A stretch of DNA of 64,000 bases from Alphaproteobacteria bacterium (GCA_030425925.1 JAUHZO010000006.1:174227-238226); one strand, 5' to 3'; counted from the first letter of the stretch, positions 26,839 to 36,771 are shown. Notes: generated by a model from the letters alone, not told the origin. Numbers and translations are program-made.

Positions 26839-28107
26839 TCAGCGCGCCAGCACCTCGTTGCCATAGGCGGTGAAGGCCTCGATGGCCTCGTTCAGCGGCT
26901 TGCGGCCGTTGAACACCTCGTCCAGTTCGCCATTCATGCCGCCGGTACCTTCGGCGGCATAACCGCGCCAGGCCGACCAGTTCTTCGAAAAGCCGGTATA
27001 GACGTTCTGGGCACCGATCTCGAGGATCAGTTCCTTGTTGTCGGGCTTCTGGTCACGTTCCAGCCAGGCTTCGCTTTCCGCGATGGCGCGGAAGGCCGGG
27101 ACCTTGCCGCCCAGGAAGTCCGACGCCGACCGGCCTTCACCCACCATGTGCTGGATGAACTTCCAGGCCATGTCCTGATGTTCCGAATTCGCGGCGATGG
27201 CCATCATGTCGGCCCAGGCATAGGCGGCAGCGGTCTCTTCGGTGGCGTCCGGGCCCATGGGGACCTGCGCGATACCCCAGTTCATCTCGGGATCGGCGAC
27301 CGAACGCACATTGGCGATGTTCCACGACCCGTCAACCCACATGGCGGCCATGCCCAGCGGGAACACGTCCTGCTGGCGGATGCCTTCCATCTCCTGCGGC
27401 ATCGGCGCGACCTTGTCTTCCAGCACGAGGCTCGCCAGGAAGCCCAGCGCGTTCACCGCGGCGTCGTTCAGCGCCAGCCGGTTGCCGTCCTCGTTCAGGT
27501 AGCGGCCGCCATTGCGGAACACCCAGGTGTCCACATGCGCATAACGGCCGTAGACCCAGTAGCCCCACTGGTCGACAGTGCCGTCATTGTCGTTGTCCAG
27601 CGTCAGCGCGGCGGCGGCGTCGCGGAAATCGTCCCAGGTCCAGTCCGCCGACGGATAGGCGATGCCTGCGGCGTCGAACATGTCGCGGTTGTAGTACAGC
27701 ACCGGGGCCACCCAGTTCTGCGGGAACGCCACCATGGCGCCGCCCACGGTGCCCGGCGCCATGGCACCTTCATAATACACCGACAGGTCGGTGCCTTCGG
27801 TCAGCGGGCCCAGATCGGCCAGGTTGCCGGCAGCCGCCCAGCCATCGACAAAGCCCGAGGACATGGCGAACACGTCCGGCAGGTCCCCGGCTGCGGCCAG
27901 CGCCGAAAGCTTGGGCCAGTAATCGGACGGCGGCATCGCCTGCACCTCGACGGTGACGCCGGGATTGGCCTCTTCAAAGGCGGCGATGGTGGCCTGCTCG
28001 ATTTCCAGCTGGCTCGGGTCCCACATCATGTAGGACAGGGTCACGTCCTGGGCTTGTGCCGCGGCGGCGGCGACACTCAGCGTCAGGGCAAGGGGGAAGG
28101 TCTTCAT
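26839..28107 (-). CDS. Sugar ABC transporter substrate-binding protein
   Basis: A 422-residue family-1 extracellular solute-binding protein with signal peptide MKTFPLALTLSVAAAAAQA. Typical sugar-binding features include LSYMMWDPSQ and NRDMFDAAGIAYP with WTWDDF. The start at 28107 follows a weak GAGCTGTGCC; the upstream MNWSCA reading is less likely. It is the first gene of the operon with two permeases and the phosphodiester glycosidase. The ligand may be a glycosyl phosphodiester or amino sugar by context. Confidence 0.9.
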   Translation of the reverse strand: MKTFPLALTLSVAAAAAQAQDVTLSYMMWDPSQLEIEQATIAAFEEANPGVTVEVQAMPPSDYWPKLSALAAAGDLPDVFAMSSGFVDGWAAAGNLADLGPLTEGTDLSVYYEGAMAPGTVGGAMVAFPQNWVAPVLYYNRDMFDAAGIAYPSADWTWDDFRDAAAALTLDNDNDGTVDQWGYWVYGRYAHVDTWVFRNGGRYLNEDGNRLALNDAAVNALGFLASLVLEDKVAPMPQEMEGIRQQDVFPLGMAAMWVDGSWNIANVRSVADPEMNWGIAQVPMGPDATEETAAAYAWADMMAIAANSEHQDMAWKFIQHMVGEGRSASDFLGGKVPAFRAIAESEAWLERDQKPDNKELILEIGAQNVYTGFSKNWSAWRGYAAEGTGGMNGELDEVFNGRKPLNEAIEAFTAYGNEVLAR

Positions 28108-28275
28108 GGCACAGCTCCAATTCACAAGGTTCGCCGTGACAAAACCACGTGTCGGTTACGTTTTTTTGACGTTCGGACGATTGCCTGTACGAAAACACCG
28201 GATCCCGCCCACGGCCGGTGGACTCGACCTCGGGCGGGCATTGCGCCAAAAGGGCCGCAAAGCAGGAGGGCTGCC

Positions 28276-28962
28276 ATGCATTTCGACCGTTCCATCAAGA
28301 TCGCCCCGTCGATCCTGTCCGCCGATTTCGCCGATTTCGGACGCGAGATCCGCGCGGTGGAGGCCCAGGGCGCCGATTGGGTGCATGTGGACGTGATGGA
28401 CGGCCATTTCGTGCCCAACCTCACCTTCGGCCCGATGGCGGTGAAGGCGTTCCGCCGCCATGTCGGCACGGTGATGGACGTGCACCTGATGATCACCCCC
28501 GTCGACCCGACCATCGACGCCTATGCCGAGGCCGGGGCCGATATCCTGACCGCGCATGTCGAGGCCGGGCCGCATATCCACCGGACGCTGCAGGCGATCC
28601 GCGGAGCGGGGATGAAGGCCGGGGTGGCGCTCAATCCCGGCACCCCCGCCACGGCGGCAGAGCCGCTTCTGGACCTGGTGGACCTGGTCTGCGTGATGAC
28701 GGTCAATCCGGGGTTCGGCGGCCAGAAATTCCTCGACATGACCGCCAAGGTGCGGGCGCTGCGCGCCATGATCGGCGACCGTCCGGTGCATGTGGAAATC
28801 GACGGAGGCGTCGATCCGGTCACCGCGCCGCTGGTGGTCGCCGCCGGGGCGGATGTGCTGGTGGCAGGCTCGGCGGTGTTCCGCGGCGGCTCGGCCGACG
28901 ATCCGGCCGCGTATGGCGAAAACATCCGCGCCATACGCGCCGCCGCCGACGCGGCCCTGTAG
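28276..28962 (+). CDS. rpe: Ribulose-phosphate 3-epimerase
   Basis: A 228-residue TIM-barrel epimerase interconverting ribulose-5-phosphate and xylulose-5-phosphate. The family motifs are intact: IAPSILSADFADFG, HVDVMDGHFVPNLTFGP, DVHLMI, VNPGFGGQKF and EIDGGV. The start at 28276 follows AGGAGGG. It is alone on the plus strand between two minus-strand transport operons, so it probably supplies pentose-phosphate interconversion for polyol or sugar use. Convergent with mtlK, 8 bases between stops. Confidence 0.95.
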   Translation: MHFDRSIKIAPSILSADFADFGREIRAVEAQGADWVHVDVMDGHFVPNLTFGPMAVKAFRRHVGTVMDVHLMITPVDPTIDAYAEAGADILTAHVEAGPHIHRTLQAIRGAGMKAGVALNPGTPATAAEPLLDLVDLVCVMTVNPGFGGQKFLDMTAKVRALRAMIGDRPVHVEIDGGVDPVTAPLVVAAGADVLVAGSAVFRGGSADDPAAYGENIRAIRAAADAAL

Positions 28963-28970
28963 CGCCCCCC

Positions 28971-30470
28971 TCAGGCCGTGGGCACGCCCCCGCCGCCGAC
29001 ATAGTCCTGCAGCACCTGCTCTGTCCCGTCCTGCCACAGCCGCGACAGCCAGTGTGCAAAGGCGGGGGCAAAGCGCGGCTCCTGCGCCAGATCGCCATAG
29101 ACCCAGGCCTGCTCCAGCCAGGCCATGGGCCGCGCCCGCGCCGCCTGCGCGGCGGCGTTCAGCGCGTCCCAGCGCGGATCGTTGGGCGCAATGACCGAAC
29201 CGTCCTCGCGCGTGCCGAAACACATGCGCGCCCAAAGCGCCTCGGTCAGGGCAAGCCCCTGCACGCGGCCACCCGCGGCCAGCGCATCGCGCAGGATCGG
29301 CAGTACAAAGCCGGTATGCCGCGACGCCCCGTCAAAGGCCACCCGCCGGGTCGTGTCCCGGATCGCGGGATTGGCAAAGCGCCGTTCGATCAGGTCGACA
29401 TAGGCGGAGGGTGTCATGTCGGGGACCGGGTGGACATGGGGCGCGATCTCTTCGCCCTCGACCCGGCGGAAGAAACCGCAGATGGCCGGATGCGCCAGGC
29501 AATCGGCGATGGTGGCCTGCGACAGCAGTTCCCCGGCATTGGCCACCACCTGGTGGCCGGCGTTCAGGATACGGATCTTCATCGCCTCGTAGGCGTGCAC
29601 ATCGTCCGAAAACACCGCGCCCACACGATCCCAGTCCGGGCGGCCGGCGCAGAAATCATCCTCGATCACCCATTGGCGATAGTTCTCATGTGTGACCGGT
29701 GCCGCGTCGTCGATGCCCAGCGCCTGTGCCAGGTCCAGTTCGCGGGGGCCGGTGGCAGGGACGATGCAATCGACCATGGAGTTGGGAAAGCTGACCTCGG
29801 CGTCGATCCAGTCGGCCAGTGCCGGATCGCTCATCCGCGCCAGCGACACCAGCGTCTGCCGCAACACGCGGCCATTGCCCTGCAGGTTGTCGCAGCTGAG
29901 CGCGGTGAACGGGCCATGCCCTGCCGCCCGCCTTCTGCGCAGCGCGGCGATCATCGCCCCGAAGGCGGTGCGCGGATGCTCGGGCGTTGCTGCGTCATGC
30001 GCCATGTCGGGATGGCCGGCATCAAAACCCGCGGTGACCGGGTCGGTGTAGTACCCGCCCTCGGTCACGGTCAGCGAGACGATGCGGATGGCCGGATCGG
30101 CCATGGCCTCGATCAGCGGCGCGTTGCCCTTGGCAATCCCGACATAATCCAGCATGGCCCCGGTGACCTCGGCCGAGGTGCCCGACGGATCGAGTTCGAT
30201 CAGCGTGGTCAGGCAGTCCTGCGCCAACAGCCGTTCGCGCATCACGGCGTCATAGGCGCGCACGCCTGCGCCGAGTATGGCCCAGTCCTGGGCCTGTCCC
30301 TGTTGCATCAGGCGGTGCAGGTACCAGGCCTGATGTGCGCGGTGGAAATTGCCCAGCCCGATATGCACGATCCCGGGCGTCAGCCCGGCGCGGTCGTAAC
30401 GCGGGCGCGCAATACCGTCGGGAAGGGCCTGCAGCGTGTCGTTCGACAGTTTCACCAGCGACCGCGTCAT
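28971..30470 (-). CDS. mtlK: Mannitol dehydrogenase (polyol dehydrogenase, long-chain)
   Basis: A 499-residue long-chain NAD-dependent mannitol/fructuronate dehydrogenase family protein. It contains IVHIGLGNFHRAHQAWYLH and KIRILNAGHQVVANAGE. Two starts are possible: 30470 (MTRSLVKL), which overlaps the smoS stop (TGATG), and 30482. Position after smoS matches R. sphaeroides, where MtlK oxidises mannitol to fructose. The gene name rests on synteny plus family. Confidence 0.85.
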   Translation of the reverse strand: MTRSLVKLSNDTLQALPDGIARPRYDRAGLTPGIVHIGLGNFHRAHQAWYLHRLMQQGQAQDWAILGAGVRAYDAVMRERLLAQDCLTTLIELDPSGTSAEVTGAMLDYVGIAKGNAPLIEAMADPAIRIVSLTVTEGGYYTDPVTAGFDAGHPDMAHDAATPEHPRTAFGAMIAALRRRRAAGHGPFTALSCDNLQGNGRVLRQTLVSLARMSDPALADWIDAEVSFPNSMVDCIVPATGPRELDLAQALGIDDAAPVTHENYRQWVIEDDFCAGRPDWDRVGAVFSDDVHAYEAMKIRILNAGHQVVANAGELLSQATIADCLAHPAICGFFRRVEGEEIAPHVHPVPDMTPSAYVDLIERRFANPAIRDTTRRVAFDGASRHTGFVLPILRDALAAGGRVQGLALTEALWARMCFGTREDGSVIAPNDPRWDALNAAAQAARARPMAWLEQAWVYGDLAQEPRFAPAFAHWLSRLWQDGTEQVLQDYVGGGGVPTA

Positions 30471-31237
30471 CAGCTCATCCATTGCCCGCCATCCACGTTG
30501 TAACATTGGGCGACGATATAGTCGGCCTCGTCCGAGGCCAGGAAGACCGCCATGCCCGTCAGGTCCTCGGCCACGCCCATGCGCCCGTACGGCACCGCTT
30601 CGCCCACTTCGCGTTTCTTCTGGCCCGGGGGTTTGCCTTCGTATCTGGCAAAGAACGCGTCGACCCCGTCCCAGTGTTCGCCGTCCACCACGCCCGGCGC
30701 GATGGCGTTCACGTTGATCCCGTGCCGGATCAGGTTCAGCCCCGCCGATTGCGTCAGGCTGATGACGGCGGCCTTGGACGCGCAGTAGACTGCGACCAGC
30801 GGCTCGCCCCGTCGGCCCGCCTGCGAGGCCATGTTGATGATGCGCCCCTTGATGCCGCGCTCGATCATGTGGCGGGCGACGGCCTGCAGGGTGAAGAGCG
30901 TGCCCGCGACGTTGATGTCAAAGACCTTGTGGAAATCGTCCGGCGCGATCTCGACAATCGGCGCGGCGGTGAAGATCGCCGCGTTGTTGATCAGGATGTC
31001 GATCTGGCCCAGCTCTTGCACGGCCTGCGCCACACCCGCCGCGATGCTGTCGGTGCAGGAGACATCCATCTCGATGGCCACGCCGCCGACGCCTGCCGCT
31101 GCCTCCTGCGCACGGTCGATATCGATGTCGGCGATGGCCACGCGGGCACCTTCTGCGGTGTAGCGTTGCGCAAAAGCCAGCCCGATGCCGCGCGCCGCCC
31201 CGGTGATGAGCGCCGTTTTCCCCTCAAGCCGTTTCAT
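30470..31237 (-). CDS. smoS: Sorbitol dehydrogenase (SDR)
   Basis: A 255-residue SDR with cofactor loop TGAARGIG (12-19), Ser138, Tyr151 and Lys155 (YCASK). Stretches such as [13 protein letters not shown] and [19 protein letters not shown] are as I recall them in R. sphaeroides SmoS, which oxidises sorbitol to fructose. The start overlaps the smoK stop (ATGA). The set smoE-F-G-K-S-mtlK is complete and in the expected order. Confidence 0.9.
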   Translation of the reverse strand: MKRLEGKTALITGAARGIGLAFAQRYTAEGARVAIADIDIDRAQEAAAGVGGVAIEMDVSCTDSIAAGVAQAVQELGQIDILINNAAIFTAAPIVEIAPDDFHKVFDINVAGTLFTLQAVARHMIERGIKGRIINMASQAGRRGEPLVAVYCASKAAVISLTQSAGLNLIRHGINVNAIAPGVVDGEHWDGVDAFFARYEGKPPGQKKREVGEAVPYGRMGVAEDLTGMAVFLASDEADYIVAQCYNVDGGQWMS

Positions 31238-32238
31238 GCGATCCGCAGCCCCTGTGCGTCAAAGCGGTGGATCACGTCGTCGCGCGGGCTCAGGTGGATC
31301 TGGTCGCCATGGCTCAGCGCCACTTCGCCATCCGCGCGCACCGTGATGGTGTCGGCCAGGCCGGTGTCATGGATATGAAAGAAGGTGTCAGAGCCCAGAT
31401 GCTCAGCCACGCCGACGCGGCCCGTCCAGACCCCGCCTTCGGGGACAACCGAGATATGCTCGGGCCGCACCCCAATGGTGTGCGCGCCGTGTCTGGCGGC
31501 CTCCGGCCCCTCGATCAGGTTCATCTTTGGCGAGCCGATGAAGCCCGCCACGAACAGGTTGCGCGGCGCGCGGTACAGTTCCAGCGGGCTGCCCACCTGT
31601 TCGATATGGCCTGCGCGCAGCACCACGATCTTGTCGGCCATGGTCATCGCTTCGACCTGGTCATGGGTGACGTAGATCATCGTGGTGTCCAGCCGCTTGT
31701 GCAGCTCCGAGATCTCCAGCCGCATGCCCACGCGCAGCGCCGCGTCCAGATTGGACAGCGGTTCGTCAAAAAGGAAAGCCGCCGGTTCGCGCACGATGGC
31801 CCGTCCGATGGCCACGCGCTGGCGCTGCCCGCCCGAGAGCTGGCCCGGACGGCGGTCGAGGTAGTCGGTCAGGTTCAGCACCTGTGCGGCGCCTTCGACG
31901 CGGCGGTCGATCTCGGCCTTGTCCATCCTGGCCATGCGCAGCGGAAAGGCGATATTCTTGCGCACCGACATATGCGGGTAAAGCGCATAGGACTGGAACA
32001 CCATGGCCAGACCGCGCTTGGCGGGCGGCACGTCGGTGGCGTCTGTTCCGTCGATCTCGATATGGCCGCTGGTGATGTCCTCCAGCCCCGCGATCAAGCG
32101 CAGCAGCGTGGACTTGCCGCAGCCCGAGGGGCCGACAAAGACGGTGAACTCGCCATCCTCGATGGTCAGGTTCAACGGCGGGATGACCTGCACGTCGCCG
32201 AAGCTTTTCGTGACGTCCTTGAGTTGAATGCGTCCCAT
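31234..32238 (-). CDS. smoK: Polyol ABC transporter ATP-binding protein
   Basis: A 334-residue MalK/UgpC-type ATPase: Walker [10 protein letters not shown], signature LSGGQRQRV, Walker [17 protein letters not shown]-loop YVTHDQVEA, then a C-terminal OB/TOBE domain. It energises the SmoEFG importer. It is the only MalK-like ATPase close to the ATPase-less sugar operon at 24955-28107 and might serve both. Overlaps smoS by four bases. Confidence 0.9.
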   Translation of the reverse strand: MGRIQLKDVTKSFGDVQVIPPLNLTIEDGEFTVFVGPSGCGKSTLLRLIAGLEDITSGHIEIDGTDATDVPPAKRGLAMVFQSYALYPHMSVRKNIAFPLRMARMDKAEIDRRVEGAAQVLNLTDYLDRRPGQLSGGQRQRVAIGRAIVREPAAFLFDEPLSNLDAALRVGMRLEISELHKRLDTTMIYVTHDQVEAMTMADKIVVLRAGHIEQVGSPLELYRAPRNLFVAGFIGSPKMNLIEGPEAARHGAHTIGVRPEHISVVPEGGVWTGRVGVAEHLGSDTFFHIHDTGLADTITVRADGEVALSHGDQIHLSPRDDVIHRFDAQGLRIA

Positions 32239-32263
32239 GGGTCTTGGTCCCTCTTTCGCAGGA

Positions 32264-33094
32264 TTACTTGACGGCGCCGAAGGTCAGGCCGCGGACGAGC
32301 TGTTTCTGGCTGAACCAGCCAAGGATGAGGATCGGTGCGATGGCCATGGTCGAGGCCGCGCTGAGCTTGGCAAAGAACAGGCCTTCGGGGCTGGAATAGC
32401 TGGCGATGAAGGCCGTCAGCGGGGCCGCGTCGACCGCCGTGAGGTTCAGCGTCCAGAACGCTTCGTTCCAGGCGAGGATGAAGTTCAGAAGCACCGTCGA
32501 AGCGATCCCCGGGATGGCCATGGGTGTCAGGACATAAAGGATTTCCTCGCGCAGCGTGGCCCCGTCCATCCGCGCGGCTTCGAGGATCTCGCCCGGGATT
32601 TCACGGAAATAGGTGTAAAGCATCCACACGATGATCGGCAGGTTGATCAGCATCAGCACGATCACCAGGCCAAAGCGGCTGTCCAGCAGGCCCAGCTGGA
32701 TGAACAGCAGGTAGATCGGATAGAGCACGCCCACAGCCGGAAGCATCTTGGTCGAGAGCATCCAGAGCAGGATGTCCTTGGTGCGCTTGGAGGGCACGAA
32801 GGCCATGGACCAGGCGGCGGGCACGGCGATGACGATGCCAAGGAGGGTGGAGCCGCCGGCCAGGATCACCGAGTTCCACAGGAAGCGCATGTAGTCGGAG
32901 CGGTCCTGCACGATGGCGTAGTTTTCCAGCGTCCAGTCGAAGTTCAGGAAAAGCGGCGGGTCGGCGATGGCCTGCGCCTCGGTCTTGAACGAGGTCAGGA
33001 TGGTCCAGAGGATCGGGAAGAAGATCAGCAGACCGATGGCCCAGGCGATGGCGGTGTTGATCGCCTTGCGTTGCGTGGTGACGGCACGTGCCAT
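32264..33094 (-). CDS. smoG: Polyol ABC transporter permease (MalG type)
   Basis: A 276-residue permease with six helices and EAA loop [20 protein letters not shown]. It lies 25 bases upstream of smoK. A 126-base gap with a dispersed repeat separates it from smoF. Confidence 0.88.
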   Translation of the reverse strand: MARAVTTQRKAINTAIAWAIGLLIFFPILWTILTSFKTEAQAIADPPLFLNFDWTLENYAIVQDRSDYMRFLWNSVILAGGSTLLGIVIAVPAAWSMAFVPSKRTKDILLWMLSTKMLPAVGVLYPIYLLFIQLGLLDSRFGLVIVLMLINLPIIVWMLYTYFREIPGEILEAARMDGATLREEILYVLTPMAIPGIASTVLLNFILAWNEAFWTLNLTAVDAAPLTAFIASYSSPEGLFFAKLSAASTMAIAPILILGWFSQKQLVRGLTFGAVK

Positions 33095-33121
33095 GATCAG
33101 ATCCTTTCGCGGCAGGGGTTT

Positions 33122-33198
33122 CGGAGGGCTGCGCCCTCCGACCGGCTGGGGGGCGCTGCCCCCCAGACCCCCCGGAGTATTTCGGGAAAGATGAAAGG
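33122..33198. repeat. Hairpins and inverted dispersed repeat (copy 3) between smoF and smoG
   Basis: CGGAGGGC-TGC-GCCCTCCG (33122-33140) and CTGGGGGGC-GCT-GCCCCCCAG (33146-33166) are followed by CCCCCCGGAGTATTT and GGGAAAGATGAAAG (33168-33198). On the minus strand this matches the core of the repeats at 4372 and 26678, in the opposite orientation. It fills the smoF-smoG gap. Confidence 0.7.
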
Positions 33199-33220
33199 GC
33201 GGGGTTTGACGCGGCCGGGA

Positions 33221-34090
33221 TCAGGCATCGAGATTCTTTCCCACGATGCGCATGAGGAAGAGCGCCACGATATTGGCCAGGATGATGGCGTAGACCCCGC
33301 CCGCGCTGCCAAGGCCGACATTCTGGCTTTCCAGCACGCGCTGGAAGATCAGGTAGGTCAGCGTCCTTGTGCCGAAGGCACCGCCGGTGGTGACGAAGAT
33401 CTCGGCGAAGATCGACAGCAGGAAGATGGTCTGGATCAGGATCACGATGGTGATCGCGCGCGCCAGGTGCGGCAGGATGATGAACCAGAAGCGTTTCAGC
33501 GGCGGCGCGCCGTCCATTTCGGCGGCTTCCAGCTGCTCGCCATCCAGCGACTGGATCGCCGTCAGCAGGATCAGCGTGGCGAAGGGCAGCCATTGCCAGG
33601 ACACGATCATCACGATGGAGCCGGTGGGCACCTGGCTGAGCCAGGCCACGGGTTCGGCCCCGAAGACCCGCCACAGATGCGCCAGTAGCCCGTTGGTGGG
33701 ATCCATGAACATGTTCTTCCAGACCAGCGCCGACACGGTGGGCATCACGAAGAACGGCGCGATCACCAGGATCCGCACCACCCCCTGCCCCCACATGGGC
33801 TGGTCCAGCAGCATCGCCAGGAGGATGCCCAGGAGCACCGTGATGACCAGCACGCCGCCGACGATGACAAGCGTGGTCTGCACGCTGGGCCAGAAGGAAC
33901 TGGAGGTGATGAAACGCTCGTAATTGGAAAAGCCGGCCCAGCCCGGCACCCGGTCGGGGCGCAGCGGGAAGTAGTTCCGGAACGAGAAATAGAGCGTCAT
34001 GATCAGCGGCACCAGCATCCAGCCAAGCAGCAGGACCACGGCGGGGGCCATCATCAGGCGCGCGGCGGATCGGGAATGTCGGGTTGCCAT
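33221..34090 (-). CDS. smoF: Polyol ABC transporter permease (MalF type)
   Basis: A 289-residue permease with six helices and the EAA loop EQLEAAEMDGAPPLKRFWFI. It is partner to SmoG. It begins 109 bases after the smoE stop. Confidence 0.88.
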   Translation of the reverse strand: MATRHSRSAARLMMAPAVVLLLGWMLVPLIMTLYFSFRNYFPLRPDRVPGWAGFSNYERFITSSSFWPSVQTTLVIVGGVLVITVLLGILLAMLLDQPMWGQGVVRILVIAPFFVMPTVSALVWKNMFMDPTNGLLAHLWRVFGAEPVAWLSQVPTGSIVMIVSWQWLPFATLILLTAIQSLDGEQLEAAEMDGAPPLKRFWFIILPHLARAITIVILIQTIFLLSIFAEIFVTTGGAFGTRTLTYLIFQRVLESQNVGLGSAGGVYAIILANIVALFLMRIVGKNLDA

Positions 34091-34199
34091 GACGCATTTC
34101 CTCTCTGTTCAGGCCTTTAGCCTGTCAGACTGCGTGTCGTTTTCAAGGGAAGGAGAAGTGCCAGGGGGCGGCGACCGCCCCCCGGCAAGGGAGGATGCC

Positions 34200-35498
34200 T
34201 CAGTACCCTGCGGCTTCCATTTCTTCGGTGGTGAAGGCCTGGGCCTTTTCCAGCGCTTCGTCGATGGACTGCTGGCCGGCATAGACGGCGGCGAATTCCT
34301 GGCTCACCTGCGTGGCGATGCCCGCGAATTCCGGGATCGCCGCGAACTGGATGCCGACATAGGGCGACGGCTCGACCGTGGAGTTGTTCGGATCGGCCGA
34401 CAGGATCGAGTCGAGCGTCATCCGGGCAAACGGCACCTTCCGGTACTCGGGGTTCTCGTAGAGCGAGGTACGTGCGCCCGGAGGCACGTTGGCCCAGCCT
34501 TCATTGGCGGCGACCAGCTCGATGTAATCCTTGGACGTGGCCCATTCGATGAACTGCTTGGCCGCGGCCTCTTTCTGGGTGCCCGCCGGGATTGCCAGCG
34601 CCCAGGCCCAGAGCCAGTTGGAGCGCTTGCCCAGACCGGTGTCGGGGGCCAGGGCAAAGCCCACGCTGTCGGCGACGGTGGAATCGTCGGGGTTGGTCAC
34701 GAAGGAGGCCGCCACCGTGGCGTCGATCCACATGCCGCACTTGCCCTGCTGGAACAGGTTCAGGTTCTCGTTGAAGCCGTTGGTGGCGTAGCCGGTGGGG
34801 CCGCTCTCGCTCATCATGCCGACGAAGAATTCCAGCGTGTCCTTCCAGGGCTGGGTGTCGAACTGGGGTTTCCAGTCCATGTCGAACCAGCGCGCGCCAA
34901 AGGAATTGGACATGGCGGTGATGAACGCGCCGCCTTCGCCCCAGCCGGCCTTGCCGCGCAGGCAGATGCCGTTGATGTCGTTCTCGCGGTCGGTCATGGC
35001 CGCGGCGGCTTCGCGCACGAACGCCCAGGTCGGGGCCTCGGGCATCTCCAGACCGGCCTTTTCCATCAGGTCGGTGCGGTACATGATCATCGAGCTTTCG
35101 CCGTAGAACGGCGCGGCATAAAGCGTGCCGTCATGGCTCAGACCGCCGGCCATGGCGGGCAGGATGTCGGCCACGTCGTAATCTTCCGACAGGTCGTCCA
35201 GCGGCACCAGCCAGCCATTGGCCCCCCAGATCGGGGTTTCGTACATCCCGATGGTCATGATGTCGAACTGACCGCCCTTGGTGGTGATGTCGGTGGTCAC
35301 GCGCTGGCGCAGCACGTTTTCTTCCAGCGTCACCCACTCGACCTCGTGACCGGTGGCTGCGGTGAACTGGTCCGTATAGCCCTGCATACGGATCATGTCG
35401 CCATTGTTGACGGTGGCGATGGTGATGGTTTCGGCGCTGACGCCGCCTGCGATCAATGCAAGCGCGGTCGCCGCACGAAGTGCGGTACGAATGGACAT
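34200..35498 (-). CDS. smoE: Polyol-binding periplasmic protein
   Basis: A 432-residue binding protein with signal peptide (cut near VSA-ET). Early mature motifs TIATVNNGDMIRMQG and HEVEWVTLEENVLRQ fit SmoE-type sorbitol/mannitol binding proteins. It is the first gene of the polyol operon, starting after GGGAGGAGCCCGG, with the TTTACGCGCGTAAA operator 74 bases upstream. Confidence 0.9.
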   Translation of the reverse strand: MSIRTALRAATALALIAGGVSAETITIATVNNGDMIRMQGYTDQFTAATGHEVEWVTLEENVLRQRVTTDITTKGGQFDIMTIGMYETPIWGANGWLVPLDDLSEDYDVADILPAMAGGLSHDGTLYAAPFYGESSMIMYRTDLMEKAGLEMPEAPTWAFVREAAAAMTDRENDINGICLRGKAGWGEGGAFITAMSNSFGARWFDMDWKPQFDTQPWKDTLEFFVGMMSESGPTGYATNGFNENLNLFQQGKCGMWIDATVAASFVTNPDDSTVADSVGFALAPDTGLGKRSNWLWAWALAIPAGTQKEAAAKQFIEWATSKDYIELVAANEGWANVPPGARTSLYENPEYRKVPFARMTLDSILSADPNNSTVEPSPYVGIQFAAIPEFAGIATQVSQEFAAVYAGQQSIDEALEKAQAFTTEEMEAAGY

Positions 35499-35571
35499 CC
35501 GGGCTCCTCCCTTGGTTGGATGTTGTGCCGCGACGTTAGCCTTGCGATGCCCGCCCGGTCAACGCTTTTTC

Positions 35572-35585
35572 TTTACGCGCGTAAA
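35572..35585. promoter_or_regulatory. LacI-type operator upstream of smoE
   Basis: TTTACGCGCGTAAA is a perfect 14-base palindrome with the central CG typical of LacI-family operators. It lies between the LacI-type gene's stop (35617) and smoE. A related sequence, TTGTCGCGCGCAAA (36689-36702), lies upstream of the regulator gene itself, fitting autoregulation. Confidence 0.75.
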
Positions 35586-35616
35586 CTTTTTTGGGTCCAC
35601 CCAAGGGACCAACAGC

Positions 35617-36648
35617 TTAGGCCGAGTCGCGCAGAACCAGATGCGCCGGGAACAGATACTCGGTACGCTGCGCGAAATGGCCGTCGCTTTCCATCAGGTC
35701 GAACAGCATTTCCACCACCTTGTTGGACACCGCGTTGTAGTCATGCGCCACCGTGGTCAGCGCCGGGCAGGTGAACCTGGAGAACGGGTGGTCGTCATGC
35801 GCCGCCACCCGCAGCGCGCAGCCCGCCCCGTTGCCGACGCGCAACCCCTTGTCGTAGCAGGCCGACAGGAACCCGATGGCCAGACGGTCATTGCTGCACA
35901 GGACGGTGTCGGTGGACAGGCTGCGCTGGTCGAGAAACTGCACCGCACCCTGATAGCCGATCTCTTCGAACCCCCAGCCATCCCCCTTGATGCTGACGAT
36001 CTCGGGCACGAGACCCAGGCTTTCCATCACCTCGATATAGGCGGTGCGCCGCTTCTTGGCGTTGGGGTTGGCGGGGGTGGACATCTCGAAGAACACCGGC
36101 GGGGAGCCGGTGCGTGCCAGATAGGTCACGCTTTGTGACACGAAGCTGAAATTGTCAGACCCGACAAAGGCTTCGCCCAGACCTTCGATGTTGCTGTCAA
36201 ACAGGATCGTGGGCACGTCGCGGCAGAATTTCTCGACCTCCGCGCGGTCCGAACCACGCCCGAGAGGCGCCAGCAGCACCCCCGCGGGCTTGAGCGAGCG
36301 CAGGTTGTCGAGGATGTCGTTTTCCAGCGCCTGCTGGCCATGCGCGCTGAACAATGTCGGCCACAGGCCCGCGTCGATGCAGCGGCGTTCGATGTTGCGG
36401 GCGATCTCGGTAAAGAACGGGTCGGCCAGATAGGGCACGACGATGCCGATATTCTTGGTCAGGCGCCGGTTCTGGTTCATCGCGTAGATGTTGGGCACGT
36501 ATTCGTGCCGCTCCAGCGCCGCCTCGATCCGCGCCCGGGTCGAGGCGCGCACCGATGTGGGGTCGTGGAAGTATTTCGAGATCGTCGGCCGCGAAATGCC
36601 GCTGACGGCCGCGAATTCCTCCATGTTCCGGATCCGGTCCTCTGTCAT
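35617..36648 (-). CDS. LacI family transcriptional regulator of the polyol operon
   Basis: A 343-residue LacI/GalR repressor. The helix-turn-helix is at residues ~6-27 (EEFAAVSGISRPTISKYF), the hinge has VRASTRARIEAALERHEYVPN, and the periplasmic-binding-protein-like sensor follows. The start at 36648 is chosen because GGAGGCGCAG precedes it. It lies directly upstream of smoE on the same strand and is the natural regulator of smoEFGKS-mtlK. Confidence 0.9.
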   Translation of the reverse strand: MTEDRIRNMEEFAAVSGISRPTISKYFHDPTSVRASTRARIEAALERHEYVPNIYAMNQNRRLTKNIGIVVPYLADPFFTEIARNIERRCIDAGLWPTLFSAHGQQALENDILDNLRSLKPAGVLLAPLGRGSDRAEVEKFCRDVPTILFDSNIEGLGEAFVGSDNFSFVSQSVTYLARTGSPPVFFEMSTPANPNAKKRRTAYIEVMESLGLVPEIVSIKGDGWGFEEIGYQGAVQFLDQRSLSTDTVLCSNDRLAIGFLSACYDKGLRVGNGAGCALRVAAHDDHPFSRFTCPALTTVAHDYNAVSNKVVEMLFDLMESDGHFAQRTEYLFPAHLVLRDSA

Positions 36649-36688
36649 CTGCGCCTCCTTTCCCTGCCGGGCAGTGTCGCGCAAAGAC

Positions 36689-36702
36689 TTGTCGCGCGCA
36701 AA
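36689..36702. promoter_or_regulatory. Second, weaker operator-like site upstream of the LacI gene
   Basis: TTGTCGCGCGCAAA shares the CGCGCG core and flanking TT/AAA with the perfect site at 35572 and lies 41 bases before the regulator's start. Possible autoregulatory site. Confidence 0.45.
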
Positions 36703-36771
36703 CTTTTTGAACTGCTCCGGCCATGGCTCGCGGCTATGCCGCCTGAGGTGCAGGCTGTAAAGGCCGCGCCC

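Noticed and set aside
28108..28275. Operator between the sugar-binding protein and rpe
   Set aside because: CGTGAC...GTTACG matches at only five of six positions and no stronger dyad was found; too weak to list as a feature.
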